This document shows, in pieces, positions 7,555 to 15,047 of a stretch of 15,245 nucleotides of DNA. A program made the translations under genes and the position numbers. The stretch comes from UMGS973 sp963609975. GTDB lineage: Bacteria; Bacillota; Clostridia; Peptostreptococcales; Anaerovoracaceae. The stretch lies in contig CAVDMD010000055.1 in assembly GCA_963609975.1 (NCBI GenBank), forward strand, positions 1-15,245, given 5' to 3'. The number at the start of each line of letters is the position of its first letter. Position 1 is the stretch's first letter. The notes below the pieces were generated by a model. That model was not told the DNA's origin, ran no database searches, and saw only the letters and a program-made list of their open reading frames with translations.

Positions 7555-8484
7555 ATGGCAACTACAGAAATAATATTATCACTTGTCAAGCTGTTTCTGA
7601 TGATAATACCGGGATATATTCTCTCGAAGAAAAATATAATTGACGAGCATCAGTGCAAGGGTGTGTCATCTCTTGTTGTAAACCTGACATGGCCATGCCT
7701 GATTGTATGCTCACTGCAGATGGATTTTTCGGTGGAGCTTGTTATCAACATGGGCTATATAGCGGCAGCCATGGTGTGTGCAATGATAATAGCCTATGCT
7801 TTTGCAAAAGGCGCCTGCAAAGCCATGAAGATAGACAAATCCAAAGCCTACCTTATTACCTTTATGCTTATGTTCGGCAATACGGGGTTTATGGGAATAC
7901 CCGTATGCACTGTGCTTTACGGACAGGAGGGGACTTTTTATGCGGCTCTGCTTGATGCCATAGGTGATATATTCATATTTACCGCAGGCCTTATACTTAT
8001 CGAAAAATCAACAGGCAGGCATATAGGTTTGAGCATAAAACATTTTCTTACTCCGGGGTTTGCTTCAATCGTGGTAGGCATAGGGCTGTTTGTGCTGGGT
8101 GTGCAGCTCCCCGATGTCATATATATGCCGCTTGACAAAATAGGGTCTGCCACAACACCTCTTGCCATGTTTGTTGTGGGATTCCAGCTTGGCAAAATAC
8201 ATTTCAGAGAGATGATAGGCGATGTCAGGCTGTATGCGCTTTCGGCACTCAAACTGCTGGCAATGCCTGTGATATTCTTTGCCGCCATGTCTGTGATATG
8301 CGGAGAGCTGTCGCTGTTTGCCAAGATTATAGTTCTGGAGATGGCAATGCCGGTTGCTGCCTGCACCACCATCTATTCGGAGCAGTATGACGGCGATGTG
8401 GGGTTTTCGACCAAGGGGGTGCTGCTTACAACAGTAATATCAATAGTCACACTGTCCCTGTTTGCGGTGCTGGTCGAGCTGTAG
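7555..8484 (+). CDS. AEC-family transporter (auxin efflux carrier fold)
   Basis: 309-residue membrane permease of the auxin efflux carrier family (PF03547). The N-terminal half has LVKLFLMIIPGYILSKKNII and VVNLTWPCLIVCSL. The centre has FMLMFGNTGFMGIP, the family's conserved GNxGFMGxP crossover loop. The C-terminal half repeats the five-helix pattern, with MAMPVAACTTIYSEQY as the second crossover, giving about ten membrane helices. Bacterial members export malate or other carboxylates or amino acids; the substrate here cannot be read. The ATG follows AGGGAGG (from 7542) and lies one base after the YkvI stop. A strong terminator follows, so this ends the merR-ykvI-AEC cluster. The pairing suggests two transporters under shared expression. 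Confidence 0.88.
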   Translation: MATTEIILSLVKLFLMIIPGYILSKKNIIDEHQCKGVSSLVVNLTWPCLIVCSLQMDFSVELVINMGYIAAAMVCAMIIAYAFAKGACKAMKIDKSKAYLITFMLMFGNTGFMGIPVCTVLYGQEGTFYAALLDAIGDIFIFTAGLILIEKSTGRHIGLSIKHFLTPGFASIVVGIGLFVLGVQLPDVIYMPLDKIGSATTPLAMFVVGFQLGKIHFREMIGDVRLYALSALKLLAMPVIFFAAMSVICGELSLFAKIIVLEMAMPVAACTTIYSEQYDGDVGFSTKGVLLTTVISIVTLSLFAVLVEL

Positions 8485-8539
8485 TAAAAAAAGGAAATGT
8501 ACGGAATTAAAATTTCTGTTTCCATATATCGCACGAGGT

Positions 8540-8590
8540 AAAGGTCTGTATTTCGCAGTGTGCTGTTTAGAAATACAGACCTTTTTATTT
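8540..8590 (+). terminator. Strong Rho-independent terminator after the AEC gene
   Basis: AAAGGTCTGTATTT (8540-8553) pairs perfectly with AAATACAGACCTTT (8571-8584): a 14-bp stem with a 17-base loop, followed by a T-rich run. It lies 55 bases after the stop codon and ends the merR transporter cluster. Confidence 0.92.
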
Positions 8591-8610
8591 TTAGCGGCAG
8601 ACCTTTTTTT
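8576..8610 (+). repeat. Second copy of the terminator 3' arm and T-run
   Basis: CAGACCTTTTT at 8576-8586 recurs as CAGACCTTTTTTT at 8598-8610. The second copy can pair with AAAGGTCTG in the left arm over nine bases, so it forms an alternative, longer-looped terminator. This repeats the arrangement seen after aspS. Confidence 0.7.
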
Positions 8611-8616
8611 ACGGCA

Positions 8617-8647
8617 TATAATGTGCTAAAATAAATACATATTTTAG
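8617..8647 (+). promoter_or_regulatory. Probable -10 of the ddl operon promoter with a dyad at +1
   Basis: TATAAT at 8617-8622 is a perfect -10 box without a convincing -35 at 16-18 bases. The inverted repeat CTAAAATA (8626-8633) and TATTTTAG (8640-8647) lies over the predicted start and directly before the ribosome binding site AAGGAG (8649-8654). It could be an operator or an AT-rich hairpin affecting translation start. Confidence 0.45.
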
Positions 8648-8666
8648 TAAGGAGTGACGATGGAAT

Positions 8667-9728
8667 ATGAACAAAATAAGACTTGCTGTGCTGTTTGGCG
8701 GCGTTTCGTCAGAGTATGAGGTTTCCTGCATATCTGCATCGGCGGTGCTTGACAACCTTGATAAAGACAAATATGAAATATACAAAATAGGAATTACCGG
8801 AGACGGCAGATGGTTTCTGACCATGGCAGACAGTGCCCGGATCAAAGACGGCAGCTGGGCAGATATGAAGGGTAATATAAGTGCGGTCATATCTCCTGAC
8901 AGAAGCTGCGGAGGTCTGCTGCTGCTAAAGCCTTCAGAGACCGAAAGCATCAGAATCGACTGCATCTTCCCTGCTGTTCACGGCAGGAACTGTGAGGATG
9001 GAGTGCTGCAGGGACTTTTGGAGCTTTCGGGCATACCTTATGTCGGACCCGGAGTTGCAGCCTCGGCCTGCAGTATGGACAAGGCCATAACCAAGCTGAT
9101 AGCAAAAGCCGCAGGCATTGCGCAGGCGGACTATATTCTTGTTGCGGCAAGCGAACTGAAAGCAGGTGAGGAAGCAGTGCTTGACAGAGTTGAAGCGCAT
9201 TTCGGCAAATACCCTCTGTTTATAAAGCCGGCAAACGAAGGCTCATCGGTAGGCATATCCAAGGTTCACGACAGAGCAGAACTTTTGAGAGGCCTGACAG
9301 ATGCGGCCGGTTATGACGAAAAAATCCTTGTCGAAGAAACCATAACCGGCAGGGAGATAGAAACAGCAGTGCTTGGAAATGATGAGCCTGAGGTTGCGAA
9401 GATAGGGGAGATATTCTCCTGCAACGAGTTTTATGACTATGAGGCGAAATATGCAGACATAGGCTCCAGAACAGGAATTATAGAGGATATATCACCGGAG
9501 CTTGAAGCAGAAATCAGACAGACAGCCATCAGAGTATTCAGGGCTATGGGCTGCAGGGGTATGTCAAGAATAGACTTCTTCCTGACAGAGGATAACCGCA
9601 TCATACTGAACGAGCTTAACACTCTGCCCGGATTTACCTCAATCAGTATGTACCCAAAAATGTGGGAGGCGGCAGGGCTGCCGTATCCGCAGCTTTTAGA
9701 CAGACTTATAGAGCTTGCAATGGAATAA
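8667..9728 (+). CDS. ddl: D-alanine--D-alanine ligase
   Basis: 353-residue ATP-grasp enzyme that joins two D-Ala in the cytoplasm for peptidoglycan precursor synthesis. Motifs in order: LFGGVSSEYEVS near the start; HGRNCEDGVLQG (from H105), where the family usually has HGxxGEDGxxQG; the ATP-binding KPANEGSSVG (from K187); the omega-loop EFYDYEAKY (254-262); and the metal-binding NELNTLPGFT (from N315). Lys-Tyr at 261-262 corresponds to the Lys-Tyr pair of Escherichia coli DdlB and argues for D-Ala-D-Ala rather than the VanA-type D-lactate specificity, where a His replaces the Tyr. D-Ser activity cannot be excluded. The AAGGAG is 12 bases from this ATG, longer than usual; an out-of-frame ATG at 8660 is better spaced. 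A VOC protein and a membrane LuxR regulator follow at 18- and 17-base gaps. Confidence 0.93.
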   Translation: MNKIRLAVLFGGVSSEYEVSCISASAVLDNLDKDKYEIYKIGITGDGRWFLTMADSARIKDGSWADMKGNISAVISPDRSCGGLLLLKPSETESIRIDCIFPAVHGRNCEDGVLQGLLELSGIPYVGPGVAASACSMDKAITKLIAKAAGIAQADYILVAASELKAGEEAVLDRVEAHFGKYPLFIKPANEGSSVGISKVHDRAELLRGLTDAAGYDEKILVEETITGREIETAVLGNDEPEVAKIGEIFSCNEFYDYEAKYADIGSRTGIIEDISPELEAEIRQTAIRVFRAMGCRGMSRIDFFLTEDNRIILNELNTLPGFTSISMYPKMWEAAGLPYPQLLDRLIELAME

Positions 9729-9746
9729 TATGCAGGGAGGATCGGT

Positions 9747-10097
9747 ATGAAAGTCAGATATACTACAATGATCGCAGACAATATGAAAGAATCAGTGGCA
9801 TTTTATGAGAATGTGATGGGCTTTGAAGTGCGGGAGGTATATAATCTGCCAAACGGCGCTCAGATTACGATACTTGACGGCGGCGGAGCCATGATAGAAC
9901 TGATAGAGAGCAGCGATTTTGAGACAGGACTTTATTCTGTAGGAGTTGAAGTCGAAAACCTCGAAAACACTCTTGAGCAGATGAGAGCAAAAGGCGTGGA
10001 GATTACCATGGAGCCTGTAAGAACCCTTGTGGGGACAATGGCATTTATCAAAGATCCCAATGAAGTCAACATTGCACTGATAGAGCACGACAGATAA
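9747..10097 (+). CDS. VOC-superfamily (glyoxalase/bleomycin-resistance fold) protein
   Basis: 116 residues, one vicinal-oxygen-chelate domain made of two beta-alpha-beta-beta-beta modules. The first covers YTTMIADNMKESVAFYENVMGFEV to MIELIE; the second runs from YSVGVEVENLENTLEQM to FIKDPNEVNIALIEHD. The two metal-site glutamates of glyoxalase I appear kept (E51 and E113), but the two usual histidines are not: Tyr/Thr stands near residue 6 and Tyr/Ser near 63-64. Glyoxalase I activity is therefore doubtful, and a binding or resistance role is possible. The ATG follows GGGAGG by six bases. It sits between ddl and luxR with short gaps, clearly in the same operon. The function there is unknown. 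Confidence 0.8.
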   Translation: MKVRYTTMIADNMKESVAFYENVMGFEVREVYNLPNGAQITILDGGGAMIELIESSDFETGLYSVGVEVENLENTLEQMRAKGVEITMEPVRTLVGTMAFIKDPNEVNIALIEHDR

Positions 10098-10114
10098 CAG
10101 AGCGGGAGCGGTTT

Positions 10115-11089
10115 ATGCAGACACAGTTTTTAATGGTATATCTTATGGCAGGACTTGCGGGGTTTTCGGCAATAACCCTTGTGATGCTTGCGGTAAGAGG
10201 CAAAAAAGGCGAGAAGCCTGTAACCCTTTACTATATGGCGGGCTTTGCCCTGAGCAATTTCCTGCTGGGCATTTTATATATGTTTGAAAGCTTCAGATAT
10301 TGTATGGATGGAAGCTTTGAATACGGTGTTTTCAACAGAGTCGCAGATATAACGCTGTTTGTGTGGCAGGGCTATATGTGGATTATGTTTCTGAATTTCT
10401 ACATCAAAGAAAGAAACCCGCTGTGCAGGGCTCTGAAAAAATATGCTCTGCCGGTGTATGCCGCAACTCTTTTAATATCACTTGTCGCCTACATATGGTT
10501 TTTTGATGAGAATTTTTTTGCAACAGGTACGGCAGGCTATGTGATGCAGATTGTAATTGCGGCGACAATGTCCGTATACACTGTTTTATCTACGATAGAG
10601 ATGCTTTATGATACCGTAACGCGTCTTTTGAGGACATATGTTATTGCAGTGACCGCACTGCTGGTTGTAAACGGGTGGTGGAATGCGGCGATTGTTTTGC
10701 GGACAGTCAGAGGTGTGACCGTTATAAGTGATAATTTTGACATAACTTCATTTCTGCTGTTTGTCATAGGTGTGTGCAATACAGTGTATATATACAAGGC
10801 CGATTTCAGCCCTGTTTTTTACCCCAAAGAGATTGAAGCTTCCGAGGAGGAATCCGAAGAGGAGATGATAAACCGCATAGCGGCTCTGCATATGCTGACC
10901 CAGAGAGAGCGTGATGTATTTGCCCTTGCCTATGCGGGCATGACCAATCCTGAGATCGCCGAGGAGCTGTATATATCCAAGTACACGGTCAAAAGACATA
11001 TGCACAGTATCTTCGAAAAGCTTGATGTTTCAACGAGGATAGAGCTTGTGCATATGGTCAAAGGGCAAAATGGACCAGATGGGCCATAG
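10115..11089 (+). CDS. Membrane-bound LuxR-family transcriptional regulator (7 TM + HTH)
   Basis: 324 residues. Seven hydrophobic segments are visible at about 5-27, 38-57, 77-96, 110-130, 139-160, 168-190 and 205-225. An acidic linker (EASEEESEEEM, about 241-251) leads to a C-terminal LuxR/GerE helix-turn-helix, from LTQRERDVFALAYAG (starting at 261) to the recognition helix ISKYTVKRHMHSIFEKL (287-303). There is no receiver domain, so the signal is presumably sensed in or through the membrane and passed to a DNA-binding domain that stays attached to it. Polytopic LuxR regulators are known mainly from Actinobacteria such as Eggerthella and from some Clostridia; ligands are mostly unknown. The ATG follows GGGAG by six bases. 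The operon position behind ddl suggests a link to the cell envelope, and the M28 lipoprotein just downstream could be a target. Confidence 0.88.
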   Translation: MQTQFLMVYLMAGLAGFSAITLVMLAVRGKKGEKPVTLYYMAGFALSNFLLGILYMFESFRYCMDGSFEYGVFNRVADITLFVWQGYMWIMFLNFYIKERNPLCRALKKYALPVYAATLLISLVAYIWFFDENFFATGTAGYVMQIVIAATMSVYTVLSTIEMLYDTVTRLLRTYVIAVTALLVVNGWWNAAIVLRTVRGVTVISDNFDITSFLLFVIGVCNTVYIYKADFSPVFYPKEIEASEEESEEEMINRIAALHMLTQRERDVFALAYAGMTNPEIAEELYISKYTVKRHMHSIFEKLDVSTRIELVHMVKGQNGPDGP

Positions 11090-11112
11090 AAAAAACTGAA
11101 AATTTGAAATAG

Positions 11113-11148
11113 TATTAAAGCAGCAAAACGCTGCTTTAATATATTTTT
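11113..11148 (+). terminator. Terminator or attenuator hairpin between luxR and the M28 peptidase
   Basis: TATTAAAGCAGC (11113-11124) pairs perfectly with GCTGCTTTAATA (11130-11141) around a five-base AAAAC loop, followed by TATTTTT. It ends only two bases before the GGAGG (11151-11155) of the next gene. No convincing promoter lies between the luxR stop (11089) and this hairpin, so the M28 gene may depend on read-through. Confidence 0.75.
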
Positions 11149-11163
11149 GAGGAGGAAACTTAA

Positions 11164-13329
11164 ATGAAGAAAAAACTATTGGCGGCAGGCCTATCATTTG
11201 CCCTGCTTGTAACTATGACCGCCTGTGGTAACTCAGGCTACAAAATCGACTCCGAGCTTTCGATGGCGGATGAGGTTCAGAGCTATATTGATGCGGTGGA
11301 TGCCCGGTTTGCATATGATACGGCATACACACTGGCCTATGATGAGAAATATCTTTCAAACGAGCTGGGATTCAGAACGGCAGGTTCGGATGCAGAACAC
11401 GCTGCTGCTGATTATCTGGCAGATCAGATGAAAGAAATCGGCCTTGAGGACATAGAAAAAGTTCCCGTTGAGGTCGACAAATGGCAGTTTAATGATGCCT
11501 CACTTACCATAGAGGGCACCGATGTTGATATTATGCCTGCATCATATGCCACAAACGGTACGGACGAGGACGGCATAACAGCGGAAATCGTAGATGTCGG
11601 CACCGGTACGGCAGAGGAGTACGAGGGTCTTGATGTTAAGGACAAAATCGTTCTTGCAGGTGTTGACCAGTGGAATGAGGCATGGATTGATATGTATATG
11701 GCAGAAGCCGACACTCATGGCGCTGCTGCTATAGTTACATATGATGTGGGCGGATATGCCACATATTCCGATGACATGATAAATATGCAGGATCTGTGCT
11801 GCAGCGATATTATGCCTTGCGTGAGCATAAGCAAAAATCAGTACAATGAAATTGCAGAGGCTATCAAGTCAGGCAACACAACAGCCACTCTTACAGTTGA
11901 CAATGTTGTAGAAAAAGACAAAGGCACAAGCTATAACGTTATCGGTAAAATTCCGGGCAAATCATCAGACCAGCAGATGATATTCTCAGGACACTACGAT
12001 GTATATTTCAACGGTTTTCAGGATGACAGCTGCGCAATAGGTCTTGTGCTGGGAGTTGCCAAGGCCATGAAAGAATCAGGATATACCCCTGAAAACGATA
12101 TATACTTTGTATGCCACGGTTCAGAAGAATGGGGAGCTCTTGAATCCCAGTACGACTGGACAACAGGCGCATGGGAAATGATTACAGAGGCGCATCCTGA
12201 ATGGGCGGAAAAAACAATAGCTATGTTTAACTTTGAGCTTCCTGCATTCTATGACGGTATGGAGCAGGCACAGATAAGCTGTGTTCCTGAGTTTGCATCA
12301 GTCGTAAAGAATTTTGCAGCTGACTCGGGACTTGCAGCAATAGCAGAAATATATCCTGACGGCCTGTCAGAAATATCGGTTGACACAAACTGTATGGAGG
12401 ACGGTGTTTCCTACAGGCATGAGGGCGTTCCTTACTTCATAAACATACCGGGATCGCAGGATGGCGACAAGGGCTGGATACAGCAGAGATATCACACATT
12501 TGCAGATGACAGCGACACATACAGCGAAGAAGTGATGATAACCAATATGAACATTTACGGCGCGCTTTCAATCTACATAGACAAGACCCCTGCGCTGGAG
12601 CTTGACATTACCGCAACCTGCGACGACCTCAAAGAAGCGGTAAACGAGGACTATGCAGACGCCGATGAATACCTTGCAGCGGCAGATAAGCTTACAGAAG
12701 CGGCAGAAGCCAGAAACGCAAGAATCAAAGACATCAACGACAGATATGAAAAAGCAGTGGCAGACGGAGCCTCAGAGGAAGAAATAGCTGCCATCAGAGA
12801 AGAAGGCAGGGAGGAAAACAAAGCGACTCTGGAAGCTTTCAAATTTATACAGGATAACCTGATTGGAAACACTTTGGGAAGTGCTGTTGTGATTAAGCAC
12901 ACAAACTATCTGAACAATCTTGATATGCTGAATGGAATTATTGCAGCTCTTGAAAAAGGCGAAGCAAGCAACGATGAGGGCACAGGCGCTCTTGATATAG
13001 CATACGGACTTAACGGCGGCACCGAGTACGGCTTCTACTCGTTCAGTGAAGAGGCTGCGCTTCAGGAAAGAGCTTCAAGTATGGAAAAATACAATCCTGA
13101 AAACCAGTACTGGAATACAGACAGAGGCTTTGAATATACCGAAAACACATACAAGGCGCTGTACGGCATATTTGAAAAAATGGCTGATATAGAAGCCGGT
13201 AAAGATGTTGATTTCTCAGATGAAATCGCAATTTACAAGAGTGCGGTTAAAGACCAGACAGCCTGCCTTGAAAAAGATATGGCAGACGAAACAAAAGCTA
13301 TGGGCAAGCTTGCGGAGATGATCAGATAA
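11164..13329 (+). CDS. M28-family peptidase lipoprotein with PA-type insert
   Basis: 721-residue secreted zinc peptidase. A signal sequence (MKKKLLAAGLSFALLVTMTAC) ends in a lipobox with Cys21, so the protein is probably anchored on the outer face of the membrane. A protease-associated (PA) domain lies within about 115-235. The M28 core follows: H277 and D279 in GHYD, D287/D288, the catalytic pair E321-E322 in HGSEEWG, a ligand position held by E358 in FNFELP where many relatives have Asp, and H444 in YHTFADD. This pattern matches aminopeptidases and carboxypeptidases of the clan. From about 480 to 721 there is a helical, charged C-terminal region (EAAEARNARIKDINDRYEKA and beyond) without a recognised function. 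GGAGG lies eight bases before the ATG. It probably trims peptides outside the cell for uptake; substrate unknown. Confidence 0.87.
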   Translation: MKKKLLAAGLSFALLVTMTACGNSGYKIDSELSMADEVQSYIDAVDARFAYDTAYTLAYDEKYLSNELGFRTAGSDAEHAAADYLADQMKEIGLEDIEKVPVEVDKWQFNDASLTIEGTDVDIMPASYATNGTDEDGITAEIVDVGTGTAEEYEGLDVKDKIVLAGVDQWNEAWIDMYMAEADTHGAAAIVTYDVGGYATYSDDMINMQDLCCSDIMPCVSISKNQYNEIAEAIKSGNTTATLTVDNVVEKDKGTSYNVIGKIPGKSSDQQMIFSGHYDVYFNGFQDDSCAIGLVLGVAKAMKESGYTPENDIYFVCHGSEEWGALESQYDWTTGAWEMITEAHPEWAEKTIAMFNFELPAFYDGMEQAQISCVPEFASVVKNFAADSGLAAIAEIYPDGLSEISVDTNCMEDGVSYRHEGVPYFINIPGSQDGDKGWIQQRYHTFADDSDTYSEEVMITNMNIYGALSIYIDKTPALELDITATCDDLKEAVNEDYADADEYLAAADKLTEAAEARNARIKDINDRYEKAVADGASEEEIAAIREEGREENKATLEAFKFIQDNLIGNTLGSAVVIKHTNYLNNLDMLNGIIAALEKGEASNDEGTGALDIAYGLNGGTEYGFYSFSEEAALQERASSMEKYNPENQYWNTDRGFEYTENTYKALYGIFEKMADIEAGKDVDFSDEIAIYKSAVKDQTACLEKDMADETKAMGKLAEMIR

Positions 13330-13375
13330 CATAGCAGAGCAGAGCAAGCTGTGACAACTGCATAGTGAAATCAAA

Positions 13376-13412
13376 TGAGGAATATCAGTAAAATGGTATT
13401 CCTCAAAATTTT
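13376..13412 (+). terminator. Terminator-like hairpin after the M28 peptidase
   Basis: TGAGGAATA (13376-13384) pairs with TATTCCTCA (13397-13405). Three further pairs, one of them T-G, extend it to 12 bp with the loop GTAAAA. It is followed by AAATTTT, a weak T-run. The 13330-13525 gap otherwise holds only the next promoter. Confidence 0.6.
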
Positions 13413-13447
13413 GGACTGATTACGGTGGGAATAAATAGCCGTTTTGC

Positions 13448-13476
13448 TTGTTGCTGCCGTTCAAAACTGATATAAT
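13448..13476 (+). promoter_or_regulatory. Promoter of the DUF554-DUF169 operon
   Basis: TTGTTG (13448-13453) and a perfect TATAAT (13471-13476) are 17 bases apart. The predicted transcription start near 13483 leaves about 43 bases before the ATG at 13526. Confidence 0.65.
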
Positions 13477-13525
13477 GACAGGGTGTGAAAAATACAGACA
13501 GAATTCAGCAGACGAGAGGACATAT

Positions 13526-14242
13526 ATGGTAGGTTTAGGCACGATAATCAATACGGCGGCAATAGTGGCTGCGGGTATTCTGGGTGTTGCGCTCAGGCGG
13601 GTTTTTCCCGAAAAAGTGCAGGACACTCTGATGAAAGCGGCAGGAGTATGCGTGCTGTTTATAGGGATAGGCGGCACAATGGAGGAAATGCTTGTTTTTG
13701 AGGACGGGCATCTTGTGGCCTCCGGCAGCATGATGATGATATTAAGCTATGCGCTGGGAGCACTGGCAGGAGAATTTATAGATATCGAAAAAGGTATTGA
13801 AAACTTCGGCATATGGCTGAGAAAAAAGACGGGAAGCGAGGGTGACAACAGATTTCTTGACGCATTCCTTACGGCTTCACTTACGGTGTCGATAGGAGCG
13901 ATGGCAGTTGTGGGAGCGCTGCAGGACGGGCTTACGGGTGATTATTCACTGCTGGTTGCCAAAGCAATCCTCGACTTTATAATCATAATGATTATGGCCG
14001 CCTCCATGGGCAAGGGCTGCGCATTTGCCGCAATTCCCGTTGCGGTGTTTCAGGGCAGCATAACCGCTGTTGCGGGACTGCTTGAACCGATAATGACGCA
14101 GCAGGCAATTTCCAACCTGTCTTTTACAGGTTCAATGCTTATATTCTGTGTAGGTATAAATCTTATATGGAATACAGGGATCAAAGTGGCCAATATGCTG
14201 CCGGCAATAGTGTTTGCGGTTGCATTTGCATTCATAATGTAG
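13526..14242 (+). CDS. DUF554 family integral membrane protein
   Basis: 238 residues, about seven hydrophobic segments, beginning with the family-typical MVGLGTIINTAAIVAAGILG and containing ILSYALGALAGEFIDIEKG and FLTASLTVSIGAMAVVGALQDGLTGD. Members (YqgA/YdfK-like) are inner-membrane proteins proposed as transporters but without a proven substrate. The start at 13526 is chosen because GAGAGGA is six bases upstream and because an earlier in-frame ATG (13448) falls inside the promoter. The stop is 13 bases before the DUF169 gene, so the two form an operon. Confidence 0.87.
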   Translation: MVGLGTIINTAAIVAAGILGVALRRVFPEKVQDTLMKAAGVCVLFIGIGGTMEEMLVFEDGHLVASGSMMMILSYALGALAGEFIDIEKGIENFGIWLRKKTGSEGDNRFLDAFLTASLTVSIGAMAVVGALQDGLTGDYSLLVAKAILDFIIIMIMAASMGKGCAFAAIPVAVFQGSITAVAGLLEPIMTQQAISNLSFTGSMLIFCVGINLIWNTGIKVANMLPAIVFAVAFAFIM

Positions 14243-14255
14243 AGAGGGAGGTCCT

Positions 14256-15020
14256 ATGAGTTACAGAGAGCTTGTTAATGAACTTAAACTTGACGGCAGA
14301 GTTGTTGCCGTCACCAGAGTTTCCTCACAAAATGAGAAATTAAATGATGTGGGCGGCTGTATATACAGGCAGCTTGGCAGAGTGCTTGCGGGAGAGAGCA
14401 TAGTGCTTGGCAAAGGCTCGTGCAGCTGTACGGGTTTTGACCACAACAGCGGACTCAAAGACGAAAGACCGGTGATACCCGGAGGCTTTGGAGTGTTTCT
14501 TTCAAAAGGGTCGGATCAGATGTGGACTCCGCCGGGAGAAAGATTCAAGTGTAATCCGCAGACTGCCGAGGCTATGTTTGACAGCCTGCCCAAAAATGTA
14601 ATGGACGGATTTGACGCAATTAAATTTGAAGTCTACAGAGAGGGCATGAAGCCTGATATAGTTGTAATTCTTGCGGATGCCGATCAGCTTTCGGCACTTC
14701 TGGTGCTGCATGGCTACCACAGAGGAGAATACGACAGCGCTATTGCGACGACAGCGTCAGGCTGTGCGTCGATGCTCAGAATACCGTTTGCGGAGATGAA
14801 AAAAGACAGACCTAAAGCCGTAATAACGGCTACCGATATTGCACAGAGGCATTTTGTGGACGAAAACCTGCTTGCTCTGTCCGTTTCAGGCGGTGACTTT
14901 GAGAGAATGCTTTCGGTTACCTCAGAATGTTATTTTCATTCTCCGGTATTCAAAAAAACAAGAGCCAGAATCCACAAGGATGAGGCATCTGAAGAAAAAA
15001 GATTTTCAATACTCGCATAA
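14256..15020 (+). CDS. DUF169 domain protein
   Basis: 254-residue soluble protein of the DUF169 family (COG2043), with no signal peptide or membrane segment. Signs: an early region with conserved cysteines (C35, and C56/C58 in GSCSCTGFD), then PGGFGVFLS, PDIVVILADADQLSALLVLHGY, a further Cys in ATTASGCASML, and the closing LALSVSGGDFERML typical of the family. The cysteines suggest metal, cluster or thiol chemistry, but no function is established. GGGAGG lies just before the ATG. It is translated together with the DUF554 membrane protein. No T-tract terminator follows; a GC-rich palindrome lies 12 bases after the stop. Confidence 0.82.
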   Translation: MSYRELVNELKLDGRVVAVTRVSSQNEKLNDVGGCIYRQLGRVLAGESIVLGKGSCSCTGFDHNSGLKDERPVIPGGFGVFLSKGSDQMWTPPGERFKCNPQTAEAMFDSLPKNVMDGFDAIKFEVYREGMKPDIVVILADADQLSALLVLHGYHRGEYDSAIATTASGCASMLRIPFAEMKKDRPKAVITATDIAQRHFVDENLLALSVSGGDFERMLSVTSECYFHSPVFKKTRARIHKDEASEEKRFSILA

Positions 15021-15031
15021 TATGCTCTGCA

Positions 15032-15047
15032 CCGCTGCCGGCAGCGG
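15032..15047. repeat. Perfect 16-bp GC-rich palindrome
   Basis: CCGCTGCCGGCAGCGG is its own reverse complement. As RNA it folds into a six-bp stem with a CCGG loop but has no T-run. A nearby CGGCAG (15065-15070) can compete for pairing. It may act as a 3'-end stabiliser or a binding site. Confidence 0.6.

Noticed and set aside
8667..9728. Vancomycin-resistance type ligase (VanA- or VanG-like)
   Set aside because: The omega loop has the Lys-Tyr pair of D-Ala-D-Ala ligases and no vanH, vanX, vanT or vanRS genes are nearby.
12651..12902. Minus-strand open frames inside the M28, glnS and ddl genes
   Set aside because: They overlap strongly supported + strand genes, have no ribosome binding sites or recognisable domains, and reflect codon-pattern shadows.
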